A DNA stretch of 64,000 nucleotides. It comes from Aneurinibacillus sp. Ricciae_BoGa-3. Its GTDB lineage: Bacteria > Bacillota > Bacilli > Aneurinibacillales > Aneurinibacillaceae. Position numbers and translations under genes: made by a program. The stretch covers positions 1,614,001-1,678,000 of the forward strand of contig NZ_CP116887.1 of assembly GCF_028421645.1 (NCBI RefSeq). Direction: 5' to 3'. Below the pieces are notes generated by a model. That model was not told the DNA's origin. It made no database searches and was given only the letters and a program-made list of their open reading frames with translations. Shown in pieces: positions 53,878-63,603 of this stretch (its first letter is position 1; each line of letters opens with the position of its first letter).

Positions 53878-53945
53878 TTTTCACTGGTCTAAAATTGTTC
53901 CTTCTTTCATATGATGTTTGCAAGAGAAGGACAGGAGGGTTACCG

Positions 53946-54581
53946 GTGAGACGTAAATGGGGACAAACTCTACACAAAAACATTCGCGAAAATGCATCAC
54001 TTTACTTGTTCACAGTTATTTTATTTGTAATGGGAGTTGGATTTGGCGCCGTTATCGTTAATTCCATTGCCCTTACGCAGAAGCAGGAGTTGTTTATCTA
54101 TATCAGCCAGTTTTTTCATGAAGTGTCCCGTGATAATATTTCAGATGCCTCCCAGGCGTTTATGAGTTCGCTGGGCCACTATTTGAAATATGTGGGATTT
54201 ATGTGGCTCCTCGGCTTATCCATCATTGGTCTTCCGCTTATTCTGGTGATGGTTTTTCTAAAGGGCGTAGTGGTGGGTTTCACCATCGGGTTTCTGGTAA
54301 GCCAGTTGCAGTGGACAGGCATGTACTTTGCTCTTGTATCGGTGCTGCCACAGAATCTGCTTGTGGTTCCATCCGTCATTCTGGTCGCGACAGCAGGTGT
54401 TTCTTTTTCCCTTAAACTTATTCAATCAAGATTTAAGCATGGAAGGCCAATCTACCAGCAGTTTTTGACATACAGTCTCCTTATGCTGATAATGATGGTG
54501 GTCATGACCGCGGCTGCCGGATTTGAGGCTTTTGTATCGCCAACCTTTATGAAGCATGCCGTGTCACTCATTAAATTATAA
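53946..54581 (+). CDS. spoIIM: Stage II sporulation protein M
   Basis: 211 residues from GTG 53946, with AGGAGGG 7 bp upstream; an in-frame ATG at 53895 adds 17 residues without family similarity. Five membrane helices are visible, starting with LYLFTVILFVMGVGFGAVIV and including FMWLLGLSIIGLPLILVMVF. SpoIIM is part of the SpoIIDMP complex that thins septal peptidoglycan during engulfment. This gene strongly supports a spore-forming host. It lies downstream of the EndoQ-like gene, as in Bacillus. Confidence 0.93.
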   Translation: MRRKWGQTLHKNIRENASLYLFTVILFVMGVGFGAVIVNSIALTQKQELFIYISQFFHEVSRDNISDASQAFMSSLGHYLKYVGFMWLLGLSIIGLPLILVMVFLKGVVVGFTIGFLVSQLQWTGMYFALVSVLPQNLLVVPSVILVATAGVSFSLKLIQSRFKHGRPIYQQFLTYSLLMLIMMVVMTAAAGFEAFVSPTFMKHAVSLIKL

Positions 54582-54590
54582 TAATTCTAA
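54576..54590. promoter_or_regulatory. PerR-box-like sequence upstream of fur
   Basis: TTATAATAATTCTAA matches the PerR consensus TTATAATNATTATAA at all but two positions. It lies 17 bp upstream of the -35 of the fur promoter. PerR represses fur in B. subtilis. Confidence 0.45.
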
Positions 54591-54607
54591 TGTAATAGTT
54601 ATTATAT

Positions 54608-54636
54608 TTGACTGCCATTTCCGGCTAATCTATAAT
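54608..54636 (+). promoter_or_regulatory. Sigma-A promoter of fur
   Basis: TTGACT, a 17-base spacer and TATAAT, 34 bp upstream of the fur start codon. Confidence 0.8.
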
Positions 54637-54670
54637 AGAGTATGGATGAAAACGCTCGGGAGGGTTCAAC

Positions 54671-55159
54671 ATGCAAGAAAGAATTGAACGTATTAAAGAA
54701 CAGCTGCATAACAACAGTTATAAGCTCACCCCGCAGCGTGAAGCAACGCTACGAGTTCTGCTGGAGAACGAACAAGACCATCTTTCCGCAGAAGATGTAT
54801 GGCTGCTCGTTAAAAAAAACTCGCCTGACATTGGGCTTGCGACAGTCTATAGAACACTTGAATTAATGAGTGAATTATCCATTATCCATAAAATTAATTT
54901 TGGCGATGGCGTATCCCGGTATGAATTTCGGAATGAGGGTGCGGAACACCATCATCACCATTTAATATGTGTTCACTGCGGTGCGGTTGATGAAATACAT
55001 GAGGACCTTCTTGGCGAAGTCGAAAAAGCGGTAAACGATAAATTTAATTTTCATATTCTTGACCACCGGCTCACCTTCCATGGGATATGCCAGAAGTGTC
55101 AGGAAACAGCTAAAAGAGAGGGTTCTCCGCCAGAAATTAAATTAAATCATTATGGTTGA
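54671..55159 (+). CDS. fur: Fur-family ferric uptake regulator
   Basis: 162 residues, slightly longer than B. subtilis Fur (149). N-terminal winged helix (YKLTPQREATLRVLLENEQDH, IGLATVYRTLELMSELSII), then the sensory metal site EHHHHHLICVHCGAVDEIHED and a C-terminal CQKCQE, which with CxxC forms the structural zinc site. This composition fits Fur better than PerR or Zur, though the family cannot be split safely by eye. The promoter is at 54608-54636 and the ribosome binding site is GGGAGG. It is followed by a terminator. Its context next to spoIIM and xerD is the standard Bacillales fur locus. Confidence 0.88.
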   Translation: MQERIERIKEQLHNNSYKLTPQREATLRVLLENEQDHLSAEDVWLLVKKNSPDIGLATVYRTLELMSELSIIHKINFGDGVSRYEFRNEGAEHHHHHLICVHCGAVDEIHEDLLGEVEKAVNDKFNFHILDHRLTFHGICQKCQETAKREGSPPEIKLNHYG

Positions 55160-55162
55160 GTA

Positions 55163-55202
55163 AACAAGGCAGCCGATTCCATTCGAATCGCTGCCTTGTT
55201 TG
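55163..55202 (+). terminator. Terminator after fur
   Basis: AACAAGGCAG + CGATTC paired with GAATCG + CTGCCTTGTT, with one bulged C and a 5-base loop, starting 4 bp after the stop codon. Confidence 0.88.
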
Positions 55203-55236
55203 TGCCGCAGTGGCCGCTGCTTAACGTTTTAATTTT

Positions 55237-55350
55237 ATGATCAGGTGCGGGCGCAAACCCGTTCGTGTGATACACAATTACCTAAAAGACGAGAAATCCG
55301 GCAACAATGCGCTGCTCATGGAATGGAGAAACCCTCAATTTAATATCTAA
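55237..55350 (+). CDS. Doubtful 37-codon frame between two terminators
   Basis: A 37-residue frame begins MIRCGRKPVRVIHNYLKDEK and ends before a strong terminator (55352-55389). It has no ribosome binding site and an in-frame TAA lies 12 bases upstream. It may be a remnant of a lost gene or a short transcript region. I recognise no family. Confidence 0.25.
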   Translation: MIRCGRKPVRVIHNYLKDEKSGNNALLMEWRNPQFNI

Positions 55351-55351
55351 C

Positions 55352-55389
55352 AAAAAAAGACTGCCGGCTTATATTACGGCAGTCTTTTT
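55352..55389 (+). terminator. Strong terminator between fur region and repeat copy B
   Basis: 13-bp arms AAAAAGACTGCCG / CGGCAGTCTTTTT with a 10-base loop. It can end transcripts in either direction. Confidence 0.88.
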
Positions 55390-55404
55390 GTCGTTTATTT
55401 ACTT

Positions 55405-55731
55405 CACAGAGTGAAGTGCCTTGCGCGGTTTCTAAACGGGACCTCCGGTCCCGAAATACCCAAGAAAAACATCGTGAGGCGCATGTCCGCACCTTTCTTT
55501 CCCCCTGTGGAGCGTGTGGAACAGAGGGCGAAAAGACCGGCAACTGTCTCCTTCATTGAGATACCCAGATGTTGCACCTAATCGGTATAAAGGAATCTAA
55601 GGCCATCGCCTGCGCTTACGCTTGCCGTTAGCCAAGATTCCCTAATGCCGGTCCGTCCGTCGTTTCACAAAGCGGCCGTAAAAACTTCTATGAGGGGAAA
55701 GGAGAGAGCGGCATGGCCCGCGATGTTTTTC
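55405..55731 (+). repeat. Dispersed structured repeat, copy B (~325 bp)
   Basis: Partner of copy A (18911-19236). The 5' hairpin here is CGGGACC-TCC-GGTCCCG (55437-55453); relative to copy A its outer pair changes from T-A to C-G on both arms. The inner unit is bounded by GAAAAACATCG (from 55463) and CGATGTTTTTC (to 55731). The end lies 2 nt from the stop codon (55734-55736) of the penicillin-binding protein gene, the same arrangement as in copy A. A one-base indel breaks the frame that is open in copy A, which argues against coding. Confidence 0.85.
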
Positions 55732-55733
55732 TT

Positions 55734-57797
55734 TTATTTTGCTGCCGGAGGCCCTGGCTCCGGTATAGGTTTATAGGGTTTGTCCGTTGTTAAACCTACA
55801 TATTTATCATACGTTTCGTAAATGTTCCGCGCAATCACACCGGCAGAACCTGCACCATATCCCCCCTCAGGGACGATCACAACAACAGCCAGCTTCGGGT
55901 TATCGATAGGTGCGTAGGAGATAAATACGCCATTCGCAACCTGGGCGTATTGGTACCAATTCTTCGTGTCGGGATTTTGCACATAAATATCCTGGTCAGA
56001 TGTACCTGTCTTAGCCGCAACTTTATAGGGGAATCCGGCAAACGTGCCGCTTGCTGTACCGTCCGGCCCTGTTACAAGCCCCATGCCTTCGTGGATGGTC
56101 TGCCAGTATATATCCGGCTCCTTCAGCGTGCTCAGAGCAGTTGGCTGATAACTCTTCACGACTTTGCCGTGGGTATCGACGATGCGGTCGACCAGCTGGG
56201 GTTTCAGCCGCTTTCCGTTGTTGGCAATAGTCGTTACATACTGGGCTAATTGAATCGCCGTGTAGCGTTCCTGCTGGCCAAATGCTGACTGAACCATCGC
56301 GGCCAGCGGGCCATACGTATCATTCATATTAATGAAGTCTTCATTTCCCGTAATTTCGCCTGGCAGGTCCACCCCGGTTTTTACCCCCAGGCCAAAAGCG
56401 TGGAAATAGCTCTGCAGAACATTCACTGAATTTTTTCTGTGTTTTTTATATATTTCATCACCAACCATCGCCATGAAAGTGTTGGACGACTTCTCAAGGG
56501 CAAGCTGCGGTGTTAGAAAGCCATAGTTATGGTTTTCATCATTATGTACCACATCGTTTCCGCTGCCATATTTGTACGCTCCAGGGTCGCTCCAGCCTGT
56601 GTAAGGCGTTATCACCTGTTCACCGAGCCCCATCATTACCGTTGCCGGTTTGACAGAAGATCCGGCAGGCACGATGGAAGAGGGATGCTTGCCCGTCTCC
56701 AGCTCAGCGGCTTTCCCGGAAAGAGGGGAAGCGTCCCAAGGTGCGCTGCTTATCGTTCCGTTGTTCACGTACGGGCTGATTGCCGCATAGTCTTTTGCAT
56801 TCAGCGTAGGGTTGACCCAGATGTTCGGGTCGTATTCGGGATAGCTAATCATGGATACAACTTTTCCCGTCTTGACTTCCATGGCCACTGCATACGCGGT
56901 TCGGGCGTAAGCTGCCTGTTTCCAATTCGATGCGCGAAGACGCGGTAGGAAATCATGGATAAAATTGCGGGCTTCAAGCTGGATTCTGTCATCGATGGTT
57001 AAATAAACGTTATCACCCTGCTGCGGTGGAATTTCGTCCAGCTGTTTCAAGACGGAGCCGTCTGCCGCAACCTGATACGTCCGGTGCCCGTTTTCGCCAC
57101 GCAAATATTGTTCATAGGCGTATTCAATCCCGCCGTATCCTACTACTTGATCCGGAAGATATGTATCTTTTTTATCGATGTAGTAGTTCATCTGCTGGCC
57201 GACCGCTACGTTGTAGGGGCGGACATAGCCCACTGCCTGCGGTGCGATTTCTTTCTTGCTGTATTCCCTGATCGGCTTAATCACTACATCAATGCCCTGA
57301 AGCTGGGTTCGGTGTTCAGCCAGATAAGCAATTTCCTGATCGGACAAATCATGTTTGAGATCCTTTTCCAGAAATTTAGCGGTTTGCCGGCCGACCCAGA
57401 TTAACTGGTTGTTTTTAAGCTGCCACCCGGTATCCATTTCTTTCAGGAGAGTAGCTTTGTCAATATTAAGTATTTTTTCAAGCTGCGTGGCTAAAAAAAG
57501 ATACTGCTCCTTCTTCATGTTGTCCTGCTCTGCGAAAACGGCTGTTGAGGAGCCGCGGCTGTGAACGATCAGTTCGCCGTTACGATCGTAAATGTTCCCG
57601 CGCAGCGCGGCGATCGGAATTTTTTTATCCGATTTTTTAGAGGCATTGTTGTAGTATTCTTCGCCTTTTACGATTTGAACATAGGAGAGCCGAAAAATTA
57701 TCAGGGCAAAAACGAAAAAAACAATAAATAATAGGATGTTCAGCCGTCGGGCTACTTTACTTGAGCGTTCCGCTTCTTTATCTTCGTGGTTATACAT
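55734..57797 (-). CDS. pbpA: Class B penicillin-binding protein (PBP2-like transpeptidase)
   Basis: 687 residues. One N-terminal membrane anchor (NILLFIVFFVFALIIFRLSYV), a dimerisation domain with AALRGNIYDRNGELIVHS, then the transpeptidase domain: active-site S and K in AGSSVKPA (~381), SSN in EKSSNTFMA (~436) and KTG in AAKTGTSD (~596). The C-terminal tail is Pro-rich. It cross-links peptidoglycan outside the membrane; PBP2/elongasome type is likely from length, and a division-specific role is not excluded. It lies on the minus strand, and its stop is 2 nt from repeat copy B. Confidence 0.9.
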   Translation of the reverse strand: MYNHEDKEAERSSKVARRLNILLFIVFFVFALIIFRLSYVQIVKGEEYYNNASKKSDKKIPIAALRGNIYDRNGELIVHSRGSSTAVFAEQDNMKKEQYLFLATQLEKILNIDKATLLKEMDTGWQLKNNQLIWVGRQTAKFLEKDLKHDLSDQEIAYLAEHRTQLQGIDVVIKPIREYSKKEIAPQAVGYVRPYNVAVGQQMNYYIDKKDTYLPDQVVGYGGIEYAYEQYLRGENGHRTYQVAADGSVLKQLDEIPPQQGDNVYLTIDDRIQLEARNFIHDFLPRLRASNWKQAAYARTAYAVAMEVKTGKVVSMISYPEYDPNIWVNPTLNAKDYAAISPYVNNGTISSAPWDASPLSGKAAELETGKHPSSIVPAGSSVKPATVMMGLGEQVITPYTGWSDPGAYKYGSGNDVVHNDENHNYGFLTPQLALEKSSNTFMAMVGDEIYKKHRKNSVNVLQSYFHAFGLGVKTGVDLPGEITGNEDFINMNDTYGPLAAMVQSAFGQQERYTAIQLAQYVTTIANNGKRLKPQLVDRIVDTHGKVVKSYQPTALSTLKEPDIYWQTIHEGMGLVTGPDGTASGTFAGFPYKVAAKTGTSDQDIYVQNPDTKNWYQYAQVANGVFISYAPIDNPKLAVVVIVPEGGYGAGSAGVIARNIYETYDKYVGLTTDKPYKPIPEPGPPAAK

Positions 57798-57930
57798 TTT
57801 TTTTCCCCGCTAACATATTGTTTACAAAGAATTATTTTATCATGAGAAGGGCAAAAATCAATGAAGCAAAGGTATAAAATTCGGCTGCGGGGAATAGGAT
57901 GGGTAGTAAAAACCCTGGACGGTGAAACCT

Positions 57931-58167
57931 ATGTATATTTCATACCGCAGAGCACAGGAAGCAATAAAATATATATGCCTTTTTCTCATCTGTACCTTTA
58001 TTTTTTATAACGCTGTATCATACATAAATGCTAAAATTCGGCCAACGAATCCTTATAAAGAACCGCAGGGAAAAGCGGTAAAAGTGGTAAAATACCATTC
58101 GGACAGCGTTCTTTCTTTTGAAGGCACCAAAAACCGTTTGCTCGAGTTTTACTGGAATGGAGAATAA
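57931..58167 (+). CDS. DUF4227 family membrane protein (YqzK-like)
   Basis: 78 residues from the ATG at 57931 (GGTGA 6 bp before it); a GTG at 57922 is an alternative start. One membrane helix (YICLFLICTFIFYNAVSY) and a polar C-terminal tail YRxPNPYKEPQG-type segment, here TNPYKEPQGKAVKVV. That is the DUF4227 layout, a Bacillales family encoded just upstream of xerD. Function unknown. It is divergent from the PBP gene. Confidence 0.8.
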   Translation: MYISYRRAQEAIKYICLFLICTFIFYNAVSYINAKIRPTNPYKEPQGKAVKVVKYHSDSVLSFEGTKNRLLEFYWNGE

Positions 58168-58257
58168 ATTCACAGGATAAAGAAGGAAACAGCTGTTTGG
58201 TGTTGAATAGTTATCGTTGAATAGGAATACATTATCGGGAGTTTGAGGAGAATTGTA

Positions 58258-59145
58258 ATGAAGAGTCTGATCACCCAGTTCATCCATTATTTAACGGTGG
58301 AGAGAGGGCTGGCGAATAACACGCTCGAATCATATGAACGGGATTTGGCATCCTACTGTGAATATATCCATAGGCAGGGTTTTGACAGCCTGAATGACAC
58401 GAGCCGCATGCAGATCATGAGCTATCTTCTGGATTTGCAGGAGAGAGGGCGTGCAACCGCTACCTTATCCCGCAATCTGGCTTCGATCCGTGCGTTCTAC
58501 CAGTTTTTGTTGCGGGAGAAATTTATCGATCACGATCCAAGTGTCAACCTTGAATCTCCGAAAATCGAAAAGCGTCTGCCCCAGGTGCTGTCTGTACATG
58601 AAGTCGAACTGCTGTTGAATGGGCCAAAATTGGACGTGCCTGCCGGCAAGCGGGACAAGGCGATGCTTGAGCTGCTGTATGCCACGGGTATCCGGGTAAC
58701 AGAGCTGGTGAGCCTGGAGGTTACCGATATTAACCTGAGTATGGGATTTGTAAAATGCATGGGCAAAGGTTCTAAGGAGCGCATCATTCCTCTAGGAAGA
58801 CTGGCCGTGGAAAATGTGCGATCCTACATAGAGCGCGGGCGGCCGTACCTGATCAAAAGGGCGGGCGAAAATGCCCTCTTCCTCAATCATCATGGACGGA
58901 GGCTTTCCCGGCAGGGCTTCTGGAAAATCATAAAGAAATATGCCCTGGTGGCGAGAATTGATAAAGAGATAACGCCTCATACACTGAGGCATTCGTTTGC
59001 CACACACCTGTTGGAAAATGGAGCCGACCTGCGCTCCGTACAGGAAATGCTTGGCCATGCGGACATTTCAACTACGCAAATTTATACGCATGTCACGCGC
59101 TCCCGGCTCAAAGAAGTGTATGCCAAGGCGCATCCTAGAGCGTAG
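58258..59145 (+). CDS. xerD: Tyrosine recombinase XerD
   Basis: 295 residues from ATG 58258 (GAGGAG ~8 bp before it). The SAM-like N-terminus has [17 protein letters not shown]. Catalytic residues: R in [13 protein letters not shown] in [17 protein letters not shown] in [10 protein letters not shown] and Y in TQIYTHVTR. It resolves chromosome dimers at dif with XerC/CodV. It is located upstream of deoB, as in other Bacillales, and is unrelated to the mobile recombinases at 3.4-6.9 kb. Confidence 0.95.
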   Translation: MKSLITQFIHYLTVERGLANNTLESYERDLASYCEYIHRQGFDSLNDTSRMQIMSYLLDLQERGRATATLSRNLASIRAFYQFLLREKFIDHDPSVNLESPKIEKRLPQVLSVHEVELLLNGPKLDVPAGKRDKAMLELLYATGIRVTELVSLEVTDINLSMGFVKCMGKGSKERIIPLGRLAVENVRSYIERGRPYLIKRAGENALFLNHHGRRLSRQGFWKIIKKYALVARIDKEITPHTLRHSFATHLLENGADLRSVQEMLGHADISTTQIYTHVTRSRLKEVYAKAHPRA

Positions 59146-59208
59146 TAGATCAAGGTACTTCCTGGATAGACGGAGTACCTTATTTTAACTTCAAGGAGGA
59201 CGAGCACC

Positions 59209-60399
59209 ATGAAAGAATTTAACCGCGTTTTTCTAATTGTGCTGGACAGCGTCGGTATCGGTGAACTGCCGGATGCCGCAGAATATAATGATACAGGCGC
59301 CCATACGCTTGGCCACATTGCCGAAAGAATGAACGGCCTCAATGTACCCAACTTATCCCGGTTGGGCCTTGGCCGAATCGAGCCTCTCAAAGGTGTTGAA
59401 GCAGTAAATAAGCCCGCGGCATTCTTTGGCAAGATGAGGGAGATTTCACGTGGCAAAGATACAACCACTGGACATTGGGAAATTATGGGCCTTGAGATTA
59501 AGACGCCGTTTAAAACATGGCCCAATGGATTTCCAGACAGCCTGCTGGCTCCTTTTAAACAGCGGATTGGACGTGGAGTGCTCGGCAATAAGCCTGCTTC
59601 GGGAACCGAAATTATTGAAGAACTCGGTGAGGAACATATGCGTACAGGGGATGTGATTGTGTACACATCAGCTGATAGCGTATTTCAGGTGGCTGCGCAC
59701 GAAGAAATTATTCCGCTGGACGAACTGTACCGCATCTGTGAAGTGGCCCGTGAGCTTACGCTTTCTGACGAACATGCCGTAGTCCGCGTTATCGCCCGCC
59801 CGTTTGTGGGTCAGCCGGGCAACTTTACCCGTACGGCGAACCGCCACGATTACTCAGTTACACCACCAGACAAAACCGTGATGAACCGGTTGAAAGACGC
59901 AAGCCTTGCATCTATCGCTATCGGGAAAATTTCGGATATTTATGCAGGCGAAGGCGTAACGCAGTCAATCAAAACAAAGTCCAATATGGACGGGGTAGAC
60001 AAGTTGCTTGCGACAATGAAGGAGAATTTTAAAGGCCTTAGCTTTGTGAATCTTGTAGATTTCGACGCGATGTATGGCCACCGAAGAAATCCTATCGGTT
60101 ATGGGGAAGCGATTGAAGCATTCGATAAGCGGCTTCCTGAAATTTTGGATTCCCTGGAGGATAGCGACCTGCTCATCATTACAGCCGACCATGGGAACGA
60201 TCCGGTCCACCATGGAACCGACCATACACGCGAATACGTGCCGCTCCTCGTCTATCATAACGGGCTTACTCAAGGTGAAAGTCTGGGCATTCGCTCCACT
60301 TTCGCAGATATCGGGGCGACGATAGCAGACAACTTCCATGTAGAAAAGCCGAAGATTGGCAACAGTTTTCTCGCCCAGGTTACAGGGCAGCAAAGTTGA
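59209..60399 (+). CDS. deoB: Phosphopentomutase
   Basis: 396 residues, the usual length. Alkaline-phosphatase fold metal ligands: [12 protein letters not shown] near the N-terminus with the D ligand, [10 protein letters not shown] with the phospho-threonine, and the C-terminal [22 protein letters not shown]. It interconverts ribose/deoxyribose 1- and 5-phosphate, following the PNP reactions of the genes downstream. AGGAGG lies before the ATG. It starts the nucleoside catabolism run deoB - PNP - PNP2 - pdp. Confidence 0.96.
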   Translation: MKEFNRVFLIVLDSVGIGELPDAAEYNDTGAHTLGHIAERMNGLNVPNLSRLGLGRIEPLKGVEAVNKPAAFFGKMREISRGKDTTTGHWEIMGLEIKTPFKTWPNGFPDSLLAPFKQRIGRGVLGNKPASGTEIIEELGEEHMRTGDVIVYTSADSVFQVAAHEEIIPLDELYRICEVARELTLSDEHAVVRVIARPFVGQPGNFTRTANRHDYSVTPPDKTVMNRLKDASLASIAIGKISDIYAGEGVTQSIKTKSNMDGVDKLLATMKENFKGLSFVNLVDFDAMYGHRRNPIGYGEAIEAFDKRLPEILDSLEDSDLLIITADHGNDPVHHGTDHTREYVPLLVYHNGLTQGESLGIRSTFADIGATIADNFHVEKPKIGNSFLAQVTGQQS

Positions 60400-60439
60400 A
60401 ATTGTACGATATTCAGGGGATGAAACAGGAGGAACCATT

Positions 60440-61258
60440 ATGCCAAATCAAACACAAATCAAAGAAGTACAGACTTTTATAGAAGGAAAAACTCAAATAC
60501 GCCCGGAAATTGGCTTAATTCTTGGTTCAGGGCTGGGGGTACTTGCAGATGAAATAGAAAATCCGACAGTTATTCCATACCGTGACATTCCGCACTTCCC
60601 TGTGTCCACCGTGGAAGGCCATAAAGGGCAGCTCGTTATTGGCACCATTAAAGAAAAGCATGTGGTCGCTATGCAGGGCCGCTTTCACTTCTATGAAGGT
60701 TACAGCATGGAGGCTGTCACCTTCCCTGTCCGGGTGATGAAAGCTATGGGGGTAAAACGCATTATTGTGACCAACGCAGCCGGTGGCGTAAACGAAACTT
60801 TCTCGCCTGGTGACTTAATGCTGATTACTGACCATATCAATTTAACCGGGCAAAACCCGCTCATTGGACCTAATGATCCGGCGTTTGGCGTTCGTTTTCC
60901 AGATATGTCGACAGCATACACGCCTGAGCTGCGGGAAGTGGCCAGGAGAGTCGCGTCTAACCATGGCATCTCCCTTCAAGAGGGTGTGTATGCTGGCATG
61001 ACAGGGCCTAGCTATGAATCACCCGCTGAAATCCGCATGATCCGCATACTTGGCGGTGATGCAGTTGGCATGTCCACGATCCCCGAGGTCATTGTAGCCC
61101 GTCATTGTGGAATTGATGTCCTGGGTATTTCATGCATCAGCAACATGGCAGCAGGCATTTTGCCCCAACCGCTTTCTCATGACGAAGTAATGGAAACAGC
61201 CGAGAAAGTGAAGAATAAATTCCTTTCGCTGGTAAAAGGCATAATTGAAGAGATGTAA
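60440..61258 (+). CDS. punA: Purine nucleoside phosphorylase, 6-oxopurine type (PNP 1)
   Basis: 272 residues from ATG 60440 (AGGAGG 8 bp upstream). Trimeric PNP family: [44 protein letters not shown]. Both base-recognition residues are the classical ones: E in GPSYESPAE (human E201) and N in ISCISNMAAG (human N243), which fit inosine and guanosine. It is the first of a tandem pair, and the second copy (61377) differs at both positions. It is in line with deoB, so ribose-1-phosphate made here is used at once. Confidence 0.93.
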   Translation: MPNQTQIKEVQTFIEGKTQIRPEIGLILGSGLGVLADEIENPTVIPYRDIPHFPVSTVEGHKGQLVIGTIKEKHVVAMQGRFHFYEGYSMEAVTFPVRVMKAMGVKRIIVTNAAGGVNETFSPGDLMLITDHINLTGQNPLIGPNDPAFGVRFPDMSTAYTPELREVARRVASNHGISLQEGVYAGMTGPSYESPAEIRMIRILGGDAVGMSTIPEVIVARHCGIDVLGISCISNMAAGILPQPLSHDEVMETAEKVKNKFLSLVKGIIEEM

Positions 61259-61376
61259 TCAAACTGCTCTGCCCGCCCTAAGTCGGGGCAGGGCTTTATT
61301 ACTTAATCGTACAAAAGGCGGATGGCTTACCCTAAGGGGGCGCCAGCCAAGTTTTATAAATACAGGAGGCTGTACC

Positions 61377-62207
61377 ATGGCAAACAGACTGGCAGAAATT
61401 CAGGAGGTGGCGGATTTTATATCCGCTCGCGTCAAAATCAAACCGGAGATTGGCCTTATTCTTGGTTCAGGTCTCGGTGTGCTTGCTGAAGAAATTGAAG
61501 ATGCCGTAAAAATAGATTTTAGCGAGATTCCCCACTTTCCGGTCTCTACGGTTGAAGGGCATGCAGGAAAACTGGTAGTTGGAAGCCTAAATGGCAAACA
61601 GGTAGCTGCCATGCAGGGGCGGTTCCATTTCTATGAAGGCTATTCGATGCAGCAGGTAACATTCCCTGTGTATGTGATGCGCCAGCTTGGCATCCATTCT
61701 ATCATTATTACGAATGCCTGCGGGGGGATGAACCGGAGTTTTTCCCCTGGCGATCTGATGATTATCGCTGACCACATTAATTTGACAGGCAGCAATCCAT
61801 TAATCGGAAAAAACCTTGAGGAGTTTGGACCGAGATTTCCGGATATGTCCACCGCCTATACACCGGAATACAGACAGCTGGCCAGACAGAAGGCGAGGGA
61901 ACTTGGCATAACCATTCAAGAAGGCGTGTATACCGGCATCAGCGGCCCCACTTATATGACACCTGCTGAGCTGATTATGCTTGCGCGCCTTGGAGGAGAT
62001 GCCGTGGGTATGTCAACTGTGCCAGAAGTAATTGCAGCCCGGCACGTAGGCATGAAAGTGCTTGGTATATCCTGTGTTACAGACATGGCTATTGGCGAGG
62101 AACTGGAGCCCCTTACACACGAGCAGGTGGTCGAAGTTGCCAACCGCACGCGCCCCCGATTTATCCAGCTCGTCACATCGGTATTGAAGGAGATGAAACC
62201 AGAATGA
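61377..62207 (+). CDS. Purine nucleoside phosphorylase paralog with altered base pocket (PNP 2)
   Basis: 276 residues from ATG 61377 (AGGAGG 9 bp upstream). The backbone matches PNP 1 closely ([51 protein letters not shown]). At the base-binding sites, however, E becomes M (GPTYMTPAE) and N becomes D ([10 protein letters not shown]). Human methylthioadenosine phosphorylase also has D and lacks E, which favours 6-aminopurines. A switch to adenosine or a related substrate is inferred. The stop overlaps the pdp start (ATGA). Confidence 0.9.
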   Translation: MANRLAEIQEVADFISARVKIKPEIGLILGSGLGVLAEEIEDAVKIDFSEIPHFPVSTVEGHAGKLVVGSLNGKQVAAMQGRFHFYEGYSMQQVTFPVYVMRQLGIHSIIITNACGGMNRSFSPGDLMIIADHINLTGSNPLIGKNLEEFGPRFPDMSTAYTPEYRQLARQKARELGITIQEGVYTGISGPTYMTPAELIMLARLGGDAVGMSTVPEVIAARHVGMKVLGISCVTDMAIGEELEPLTHEQVVEVANRTRPRFIQLVTSVLKEMKPE

Positions 62208-63517
62208 GAGCCGTGGATATTATTCAGAAAAAGCGGGACGGCCGTTCCCTTTCCGATGCAGAAATCGGCTGTCTTATTAACGGCTATACCCACGGGTCAA
62301 TTCCGGACTACCAAATGTCCGCCTGGGCGATGGCTGTTTTCTTCCGCGGCATGACGCCGGAAGAAACAGCCGCCCTGACGGATGCAATGGTAAAATCGGG
62401 GGACAAAATCGATCTGTCAGCCATTAAGGGTATAAAGGTTGACAAACATTCAACCGGTGGAGTAGGGGATACGACCACACTCGTGCTGGGCCCCCTGGTC
62501 GCAGCTGCCGGGGTGCCAGTTGCCAAGATGTCCGGACGGGGGCTTGGCCATACAGGCGGAACGATAGATAAACTCGAATCGATTCCGGGTTTCCACATAG
62601 AACTTACACGTGACCAATTTATTGAGGCCGTCAATAGCTGCGGTCTTTCCGTAATTGGCCAGAGCGGCAACTTGACACCCGCCGATAAGAAGCTTTATGC
62701 CTTGCGTGATGTGACGGCGACAGTGGATTCGCTTCCCCTCATTGCCAGCTCGATTATGAGCAAGAAAATTGCGGCCGGTGCAGATGCTATCGTTCTCGAC
62801 GTTAAATACGGCAGCGGAGCCTTCATGAAGACGGTGGAAGATGCAGAGAATTTAGCCCGGACTATGGTGAACATCGGGCAGGCGGTGGGCCGTAAATCGA
62901 TTGCCGTTATAAGCAGCATGGAGCAGCCGCTTGGCTTTGCGGTAGGCAACGCGCTCGAGGTAAAGGAAGCGATTGCAACGTTGCGCGGAGAGGGACCTTC
63001 GGATCTCACAGATTTATCGCTTACGCTTGGAGCTCATATGCTTGTACTTGGCGGGAAAGCTGGCTCGTACGAGGAAGGAAGGAACAAACTGGAGGCGATC
63101 ATTCAAAGCGGAGAAGCCATCCATACCTTTAAGCGTTTTATCGAAGCACAGGGAGGAAATCCTGAGGCAATCGACCGCCCGGATGACTTTTTGCCGAGTG
63201 CGGAAAGAATCGAACGGGTGACAGCCGATTCTGCCGGTTATGTATCAGCCATTGAAGCAGAATCAGTAGGGCTGGCTGCCATGCATGTTGGCGCGGGACG
63301 TGAAACCAAAGAATCATCGATTGATATGGCTGTAGGTGTTGTGCTCTATAAGAAGGTAGGCGATCGGGTGGAGAAAGGGGATACCCTGGCTGCTATTCAT
63401 GTGAATAATACGGAAAATCTTGAAGAGGCCCGCAAAATTATACGCAATTCGTATCATATTTCGCCAAATCAACCCATATCGCAAAATTTGATTGCCAAAG
63501 TAATAGAAAAGGCTTAA
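62204..63517 (+). CDS. pdp: Pyrimidine-nucleoside phosphorylase
   Basis: 437 residues. Family marks: [39 protein letters not shown] (phosphate loop), [19 protein letters not shown], and [14 protein letters not shown] with the C-terminal domain [18 protein letters not shown]. It cleaves uridine, thymidine and deoxyuridine with phosphate. The start overlaps the PNP 2 stop (ATGA). It closes the deoB-PNP-PNP2-pdp unit with a terminator 28 bp after the stop. Confidence 0.95.
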   Translation: MRAVDIIQKKRDGRSLSDAEIGCLINGYTHGSIPDYQMSAWAMAVFFRGMTPEETAALTDAMVKSGDKIDLSAIKGIKVDKHSTGGVGDTTTLVLGPLVAAAGVPVAKMSGRGLGHTGGTIDKLESIPGFHIELTRDQFIEAVNSCGLSVIGQSGNLTPADKKLYALRDVTATVDSLPLIASSIMSKKIAAGADAIVLDVKYGSGAFMKTVEDAENLARTMVNIGQAVGRKSIAVISSMEQPLGFAVGNALEVKEAIATLRGEGPSDLTDLSLTLGAHMLVLGGKAGSYEEGRNKLEAIIQSGEAIHTFKRFIEAQGGNPEAIDRPDDFLPSAERIERVTADSAGYVSAIEAESVGLAAMHVGAGRETKESSIDMAVGVVLYKKVGDRVEKGDTLAAIHVNNTENLEEARKIIRNSYHISPNQPISQNLIAKVIEKA

Positions 63518-63545
63518 ACATCATGGTAATTAAGGATTAAATTAC

Positions 63546-63576
63546 GAATCTCTCAGCGTCGAGAGGTTCTTTTTTA
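63546..63576 (+). terminator. Terminator after pdp
   Basis: GAATCTCTC / GAGAGGTTC stem (one G-T pair) with a 6-base loop followed by TTTTTT. Confidence 0.85.
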
Positions 63577-63603
63577 TTAAGAATTTGTAAGATTATCTAA
63601 CAT

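Noticed and set aside
57922..57930. GTG start for the DUF4227 gene
   Set aside because: Only three residues longer, and the GGTGA site fits ATG 57931 better; kept as an alternative only.
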